From positions 1-64,000 of the forward strand of contig CAMDGF010000005.1 of NCBI GenBank assembly GCA_945897555.1: a DNA stretch of 64,000 nt, given 5' to 3'. The stretch is from Klebsiella pneumoniae. GTDB taxonomy: Bacteria; Pseudomonadota; Gammaproteobacteria; Burkholderiales; UBA3065. Position numbers and translations under genes: made by a program. Position 1 is the first letter of the stretch. Each line of letters starts with the position of its first letter. Under the pieces are notes generated by a model, which ran no database searches, was not told where the DNA came from, and saw nothing but the letters and a program-made list of their open reading frames with translations. Below are positions 63,625-64,000 of this stretch, piece after piece.

Positions 63625-64000
63625 CTAGAGCACTTCAGCGGCGTGTTCGGCCAGACGTGAACGCTCGCCGCGCGTCAGCGTCACGTGTCCGCTGTGCGGC
63701 CAGCCTTTGAAGCGGTCGACGACGTAGGTGAGGCCCGACGAACCTTCGGTGAGATAGGGCGTGTCGATCTGCGCGATATTGCCGAGACACACCACTTTGG
63801 TACCGGGTCCGGCGCGCGTGATCAGCGTCTTCATCTGCTTGGGCGTGAGGTTCTGCGCCTCGTCGATGATGAGGAACTTGTTGATGAACGTGCGACCGCG
63901 CATGAAATTGAGCGACTTCACCTTGATGCGGCTGCGCATCAGGTCGCGGGTGGCGGCACGCCCCCATTCGCCCGCCTCATCATCCGACTTGTTGAGCACG
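63625..64000 (-). CDS. PhoH family ATPase (C-terminal part, runs off right edge)
   Basis: SLNFMRGRTFINKFLIIDEAQNLTPKQMKTLITRAGPGTKVVCLGNIAQIDTPYLTEGSSGLTYVVDRFKGW. Confidence 0.93.
   Translation of the reverse strand, partial: VLNKSDDEAGEWGRAATRDLMRSRIKVKSLNFMRGRTFINKFLIIDEAQNLTPKQMKTLITRAGPGTKVVCLGNIAQIDTPYLTEGSSGLTYVVDRFKGWPHSGHVTLTRGERSRLAEHAAEVL

Overview
This GC-rich window carries a dense set of housekeeping genes with betaproteobacterial gene order. I recognise about 53 protein-coding genes (two truncated at the window edges). I found no convincing rRNA, tRNA, CRISPR array, transposon or prophage. Main blocks: mreB(partial)/gatCAB-asparaginase; dsbB; glyQS-gmhB-plsC-gloA; msrB; pepA-holC-valS-rsmA; lptFG; an ECF sigma/DUF3619/DUF3106/RDD operon; ilvBHC-psd-pssA-leuA; an RND efflux operon headed by a lone type IV pilin-like gene; mutL-miaA; rhlE-DUF3301; pyrG-eno-ftsB; a large multi-domain glycosyltransferase next to alaS; an OhrR-like MarR regulator next to clpB; ilvE; glnE; yhdP-nitrilase-tldD-accA-tilS; and phoH(partial). 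No clearly novel system such as a defence island or retron is visible. The best under-described candidates are the translationally coupled ECF-sigma/DUF3619/DUF3106/RDD module (possible membrane-anchored anti-sigma system), the three-part glycosyltransferase with its secreted neighbour, the pilin-RND operon, a GmhB with an altered HAD acid/base residue, and tilS, which has no ATG/GTG/TTG start upstream of its PP-loop.
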